From Acidobacteriaceae bacterium (lineage in GTDB: Bacteria; Acidobacteriota; Terriglobia; Terriglobales; Acidobacteriaceae), in contig PLST01000346.1 in the NCBI GenBank assembly GCA_003164255.1, positions 1 through 5,923 on the forward strand: a stretch of 5,923 bases of DNA. The letters are read 5' to 3'. The translations under genes and the position numbers were made by a program. Numbering within the stretch: position 1 is the stretch's first letter; each line of letters begins with the position of its first letter. A model generated the notes under the pieces. It worked only from the letters and a program-made list of their open reading frames with translations, was not told where the DNA came from and did no database searches. Shown here piece after piece: positions 5,597 through 5,923 of the stretch.

Positions 5597-5923
5597 TTAG
5601 TCGCGTCTGGACTGCTTCGATCGACTTTGCGAAGTTGGTGACGCAGAATCTCTCTCGGGTTGCCGCTCGGGGAATTCTTCGTGCAGGACCACATCGAGCA
5701 TTTACTTGTGAACCTTGATGCGATCGTTGTATTCGATAAAGCCGAGTTTGCGAAATCGATTCATGAAGAAGCTCACGCGGGAGCGCGTGGTGCCGATGAT
5801 CGCCGACTTTCGCGAATCGCTTTACCGCATGATCTTCGCTTTGACGGAAATCGGAGTAACGATTCTTAGCACGGTTGAAGTGGATGAGTTTTTCACCGAA
5901 TTCCCGTTCAGTACCTACTCAAT
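5597..5923 (-). pseudogene. Crp/Fnr-family transcription regulator relic (winged-helix C-terminus), runs off the right edge
   Basis: On the minus strand, bases 5800-5705 encode IIGTTRSRVSFFMNRF followed by RKLGFIEYNDRIKVHK. This closely matches the recognition helix and wing of Crp/Fnr regulators of the type ending ETLAEMIGTTRSRV...FRKLGFIEYNG.I.VH. The next codon is TAA (5702-5704), after which the expected ending resumes in the same frame as MLDVVLHEEFPE and runs to TAA 5597-5599. Upstream the frame is cut by TAA (5822-5824) and TAG (5915-5917), and little of the dimer-helix region is recognisable. No sensing domain is in view; it may lie beyond the edge. At least two stops interrupt what should be coding sequence, so this is a broken gene that once bound DNA in response to a small molecule or redox signal. 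Plus-strand ORFs across the same bases are shadows of it. Confidence 0.75.

Noticed and set aside
5548..5923. Plus-strand ORFs at 5548-5718, 5660-5869 and 5718-edge
   Set aside because: They lie antisense to a minus-strand segment with a clear Crp/Fnr winged-helix match.

Overview
The window looks like chromosome from a mid-to-high GC soil bacterium, most likely an Acidobacteriota member (Terriglobia/Koribacter-like). That placement is inference. It rests on the style of the secreted phosphoesterase with glycine/threonine-rich Ig-like repeats, on the Crp/Fnr sequence types, and on codon use with alternative TTG starts. No rRNA, tRNA, CRISPR array, transposase or attachment site was seen.

Layout. 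(1) Bases 1-2375, plus strand: the 3' part of a large secreted phosphoesterase (phospholipase C/AcpA type, PF04185-like). Three 83-residue Ig-like repeats precede the catalytic domain, and the gene runs in from beyond the left edge. (2) About 2480-2833, minus strand: a decayed Crp/Fnr-type regulator, with the end of the cyclic-nucleotide-binding domain and the last strands in different frames. (3) Bases 2844-4409, minus strand: a compact set read right to left. It holds a 127-codon hypothetical ORF, a full-length VIT1/CCC1-family metal transporter that starts on TTG with a good Shine-Dalgarno, and a 102-residue very hydrophilic protein built on two 35-residue tandem repeats. (4) Bases 4462-4632, minus strand: a 56-residue one-helix membrane protein whose stop codon lies in the loop of a strong hairpin. 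(5) Bases 4633-5174: about 540 bases without a convincing gene. (6) Bases 5175-5551, plus strand: a 26-residue membrane micro-protein with a clear Shine-Dalgarno, then a 57-residue basic protein. (7) About 5597 to the right edge, minus strand: a second Crp/Fnr relic with a very recognisable winged-helix core interrupted by stop codons.

The VIT transporter is the functional centre of the middle block: it should move Fe(II)/Mn(II) across the cytoplasmic membrane. Its immediate partners are unrecognised, and a shared job is only inferred from same-strand spacing. Two broken Crp/Fnr genes of apparently different subtypes, plus many very short ORFs, suggest a region of gene decay between intact genes. 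I do not see a clear new multi-gene system. The least explained items are the 35-residue tandem-repeat protein beside the transporter and the two micro-proteins.
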